A stretch of DNA of 9,191 nt from contig CAZCBJ010000161.1 of the NCBI GenBank assembly GCA_964496705.1, positions 1 through 9,191 of the forward strand, in the 5' to 3' direction. This document shows positions 6,652-9,191 of the stretch, piece by piece; positions within the stretch are counted from its first letter, which is position 1; every line of letters starts with the position of its first letter. Position numbers and translations under genes: made by a program. This DNA is from CAZCBJ01 sp964496705. Lineage in GTDB: Bacteria > Chloroflexota > Anaerolineae > Anaerolineales > Anaerolineaceae. Below the pieces are notes generated by a model that worked only from the letters and a program-made list of their open reading frames with translations, ran no database searches and was not told the DNA's origin.

Positions 6652-8703
6652 TTAAAGGTTTTGAGAGCTTTGGTTATTGTTATTTGTCTGTGTATCCAAC
6701 AAAATGATCTGGGCGCGACTGGTATGCAATGCGGTTTGTAGTTCTTGTAAGGCAATCTGCAACATAGTCTGGGGGTCGTTTGTGCTGCGAATCTTGCTGG
6801 TCACTTCAAGAACTTTTCGCTCACGTTCAGCACGGCGAACAGTCTGTTCAAAGAGGCGGGCATTTTCGAGGGCAAGGGCAATTTGATCCGCAATTGTTCG
6901 GACGGATTCGAGTTCGCTCTCAGTGAATTCGCGCTGCTCATGGTTTTCTTGCAGTTTGATCACTCCGATTGTTTCTCCTCGCAGGATGATTGGCACTACT
7001 GCACAGGAAGGTTGACCGGGGCTGCTGATAGTGACAATCTCTCCACTCTTGACAGCTTCGTGAACGTGCGGGTCAGCATCACTTTCTGGTTGTTGACTGA
7101 TCCCAAAATCTGTGTAGCGATACCCTCCGGCTGCCTGATCTGTGATTGTTTTACTCCATTCCTGGCGCAGGTACTGGCGGTAAACATTCTGTGTTTCTTC
7201 AAGAGCGTTTGCTGTTTCTTCGTACAACCGGTTGTTCATGATAGCGATGGCAACCTGATCGGCCAAAATCGAAAACAAGAGGATATCATCCTGAGAAAAG
7301 GCATCCGGCAGTGTACTCTGAATATCCATTGCGCCAATTATCGTGCCGCCATATTGCAATGGAAGTGCCATTTCTGAACGGGTCAGTGGGAGATCAGGGT
7401 TATTAAAATAAATAGGGTCATTTCCTACGTCCAAGGCAATACGGGGCTGACCTGTACCAGTCACATGTCCAACGATTCCTAGGTGGCCAACAGGTAGACG
7501 ATGCTGTCGCGCAAGCATGCGTTTCCCGCCCTCGCTGTTTGAAGCTCGTAGCACAGCATAATCGCCGCTCTCGTTCAGTAAGAAAATCCCCACATGGTAG
7601 AAATTAAATTTAGATGAGACCAATTGAGTCACATTATCTAGAAAAGCTTCGATATCCTGAGTTGCGGAGATAGCGCGAACAACATCAGAAATAATCTGAT
7701 ATTGTTCGAGGCGCGCGGCTATTAATTTTTTCTCTTTATCGTGTTCTGCGGCGAGAGCCCGTATACTGGTTTCAGATTCCTTTGCTGTATCATCCATTTT
7801 TTTGGACAGGTGGTGCAGGGCTGAGAAAATGATGGATGTTTCTACATCAAATTTTCTCCAAGTTTTCGAGGTTGAATTTTCTCCAATGATTTCTACGCAT
7901 TCATTCCTAAGATCCAGTAGCGGTTTCAATATCCGCCTTGAAATCCAGATTCCACCCAATGCACAGATTGGGCAAATAGAAACCAGGATGATCTGAGACA
8001 ATCTTGGCTGATCACTAAACATCCCTTCGCGAACGTTCAAGGCTGCCAAGGAGGCTGGAATGATCAATAAAATGAATATGAGAAGATACCATTTCTTGCG
8101 GAGTGACCATTGAAAAACAAGGGTTTTCCAAGGTAGATATCCCAATAGAAATACGAGGAAGATCCATCCAATATGAGAAAAAATAATGTATGTGGGTGCA
8201 ATAATTTTAGAGAACAGATTTGCGTTCGCTAACAAATTAACTAATATCCATGCGGCGATGGCGAGTGGTACCGTCCAATCCAATTCTCTATCTTCGAGGA
8301 GTATATATGCGGCCAGGATGATAAACAGCGAAATAAACAAGGAGGTTGGTAAAGATGCAGATTGAACCAACAATGCCGTGGAAATGGAAGGTATAAAAAT
8401 TCCGGTCGTCGCGAAGGTGAAGACAGGTTTTGGATTGGTTTTTCGCCTCCACAGTAAGGTAATCCAATTCAATGCAGCGCCAATCAAGAACAAACCGAAG
8501 AAAACCAGACGAATAAATTTTTCACTTGATGAGTTCATACCGACCGTGGAACCTAACCAATAAATCGCCATAAGGGTGAGACCCGTTGCCAAACCCATTG
8601 AAAACCATATTCTTCGCTTCGTATCATCTTCTGAAGAAGAGTAATTTTCTGGGCGATGATTTATTGGTGGGGTGTTATTCAGGGGTGATCGATCTGACAT
8701 CAT
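6652..8703 (-). CDS. Membrane receptor: about eight helices, HAMP-like linker and two GAF domains, no output domain
   Basis: 683 residues. Residues 1-30 are polar. About eight membrane helices follow (roughly 32-51, 64-85, 95-113, 118-136, 145-165, 168-190, 204-222 and 236-255). Residues 253-305 look like a HAMP segment ('ISRRILKPLLDL' then 'SALHHLSKKMDD'), leading to a charged, probably coiled, helix up to about 340. GAF 1 (about 345-490) has 'FNFYHVGIFLL', 'HRLPVG' and 'ADQVAIAI'; GAF 2 (about 505-615) ends 'IALALENARLFEQ'. The tail (616-683) starts a further GAF-like helix and stops in an Asn/Gln-rich end. There is no histidine kinase, cyclase, EAL or methyl-accepting domain, so it must act through a partner, most simply the hybrid kinase two genes downstream. 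Two adjacent ATGs (8701-8703 and 8698-8700) are possible starts. I see no strong ribosome site; the stop of the preceding gene is 9 bp away, so coupling is likely. A CPIC motif lies in the last helix. Confidence 0.9.
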   Translation of the reverse strand: MMSDRSPLNNTPPINHRPENYSSSEDDTKRRIWFSMGLATGLTLMAIYWLGSTVGMNSSSEKFIRLVFFGLFLIGAALNWITLLWRRKTNPKPVFTFATTGIFIPSISTALLVQSASLPTSLFISLFIILAAYILLEDRELDWTVPLAIAAWILVNLLANANLFSKIIAPTYIIFSHIGWIFLVFLLGYLPWKTLVFQWSLRKKWYLLIFILLIIPASLAALNVREGMFSDQPRLSQIILVSICPICALGGIWISRRILKPLLDLRNECVEIIGENSTSKTWRKFDVETSIIFSALHHLSKKMDDTAKESETSIRALAAEHDKEKKLIAARLEQYQIISDVVRAISATQDIEAFLDNVTQLVSSKFNFYHVGIFLLNESGDYAVLRASNSEGGKRMLARQHRLPVGHLGIVGHVTGTGQPRIALDVGNDPIYFNNPDLPLTRSEMALPLQYGGTIIGAMDIQSTLPDAFSQDDILLFSILADQVAIAIMNNRLYEETANALEETQNVYRQYLRQEWSKTITDQAAGGYRYTDFGISQQPESDADPHVHEAVKSGEIVTISSPGQPSCAVVPIILRGETIGVIKLQENHEQREFTESELESVRTIADQIALALENARLFEQTVRRAERERKVLEVTSKIRSTNDPQTMLQIALQELQTALHTSRAQIILLDTQTNNNNQSSQNL

Positions 8704-8712
8704 TTTTACCAG

Positions 8713-9191
8713 TTAGTCCGAGTACTCAGTAGACCTCAATTGCACTGTCACCTCAGAAACGCCCAGGGACCTGCCCAATTCCAGTGCGGCAGTTCGCAAG
8801 ACATTTTCGACATCTGTTGACGAGCGGACTTTTGCGCTGATTTCTCCAACCATTTTTTCTCTTTCCACGCGGCTTTGAATGTCTTCTAGCAATCTGGCAT
8901 TTTCAAGAGCCAATGCCAGACGATCGGAAATACTTTGCAACAAGGACTGCATGTCCTCGGGAACCGTCCGGCTATCAAAAGATACATTGATGTGACCGAC
9001 AATTTGATTGCGCAGACGAATAGGTACTGCAACGACCATAACGGTTTTTCCTGTTTGCGAATCCTGTTTGGGTTTGAGCTCCAGGCGAGTTGATTGGATG
9101 ATTTGTTGTGTAGAGCCGGTGGCAGTCTCTTCGATCAAATCCTGAGAGCGGCGGTATCTGTAGGCAAATGTCTTTTTTCTTGATCGCAAGT
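8713..9191 (-). CDS. GAF-domain protein, C-terminal fragment (start beyond the window)
   Basis: The frame is open to the right edge and ends with TAA at 8713-8715; about 159 residues are visible. A TTG at 9187-9189 could be read as a start but is more likely an internal leucine, because the sequence enters in the middle of a GAF domain. The visible part holds the end of a GAF ('VMVVAVPIRLRNQIVGHINV', then 'ISDRLALALENARLLED') and a tail of about 50 residues ('EKMVGEISAKVRSSTDVENV'). It aligns by eye with GAF 2 and the tail of the next gene: both have a 'YRY' block upstream, a shared 'LALENARL' helix and the same type of tail. The two are therefore probable tandem paralogues. Whether the missing N-terminus carries membrane helices or more GAF domains cannot be seen. 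No kinase or other output domain lies at its C-terminus. Confidence 0.85.
   Translation of the reverse strand, partial: LRSRKKTFAYRYRRSQDLIEETATGSTQQIIQSTRLELKPKQDSQTGKTVMVVAVPIRLRNQIVGHINVSFDSRTVPEDMQSLLQSISDRLALALENARLLEDIQSRVEREKMVGEISAKVRSSTDVENVLRTAALELGRSLGVSEVTVQLRSTEYSD

Noticed and set aside
8720..8727. Short palindrome GAGTACTC near the end of the rightmost gene as a terminator or operator
   Set aside because: Only 8 bp, inside coding sequence, with no loop or T-run; chance is a sufficient explanation.
9187..9189. TTG as the start of the rightmost gene
   Set aside because: Translation begins in the middle of a GAF domain and the frame is open to the edge, so the true start is almost certainly outside the window.

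Overview
The window is almost wholly coding, and every gene I can support lies on the minus strand, so it is transcribed from high to low coordinates. There are six genes. The first (8713-9191) and last (1-586) run off the window. The junctions are a 9 bp gap, a 38 bp gap, a 35 bp overlap, a 13 bp gap and a 13 bp gap. This is the layout of one operon whose promoter and terminator lie outside the window. No stretch longer than 40 bp lacks a gene. I saw no tRNA, rRNA, CRISPR array, insertion sequence or convincing terminator.

The likely host is a Chloroflexota bacterium, probably of the class Anaerolineae. That is an inference from the family style of the proteins: chains of GAF domains joined by 'LALENARL' type helices, a GAF subclass with a 'YHVxIFL ... 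HRLxVG ... ADQxAIAI' pattern, and C-terminal tails that begin another GAF and stop. No marker gene in the window proves it.

In order of transcription: (1) the C-terminal end of a GAF-domain protein; (2) a membrane receptor with about eight helices, a HAMP-like segment and two GAF domains but no kinase or other output domain; (3) an orphan ParA/Soj-type ATPase with no ParB or parS visible; (4) a soluble hybrid histidine kinase of 1185 residues with a degenerate N-terminal GAF, three further GAF domains, a HisKA/HATPase core and two receiver domains; (5) a threonine synthase-like PLP enzyme with a complete response-regulator receiver domain fused to its C-terminus; (6) the N-terminal 195 residues of an EamA/DMT-family transporter.

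The sensible reading is a signalling operon: kinase-less GAF receptors and a ParA ATPase feed or position a cytosolic hybrid kinase, and the phosphoryl signal may reach a metabolic enzyme directly through its fused receiver. The last receiver of the kinase and the receiver on the enzyme belong to the same unusual-looking subclass, with 'KG' where most receivers have 'KP'. The transporter immediately downstream could move the product or substrate of the enzyme, as the DMT-family exporter RhtA does for threonine and homoserine. The receiver-enzyme fusion and the operon are the part of the window most worth testing.
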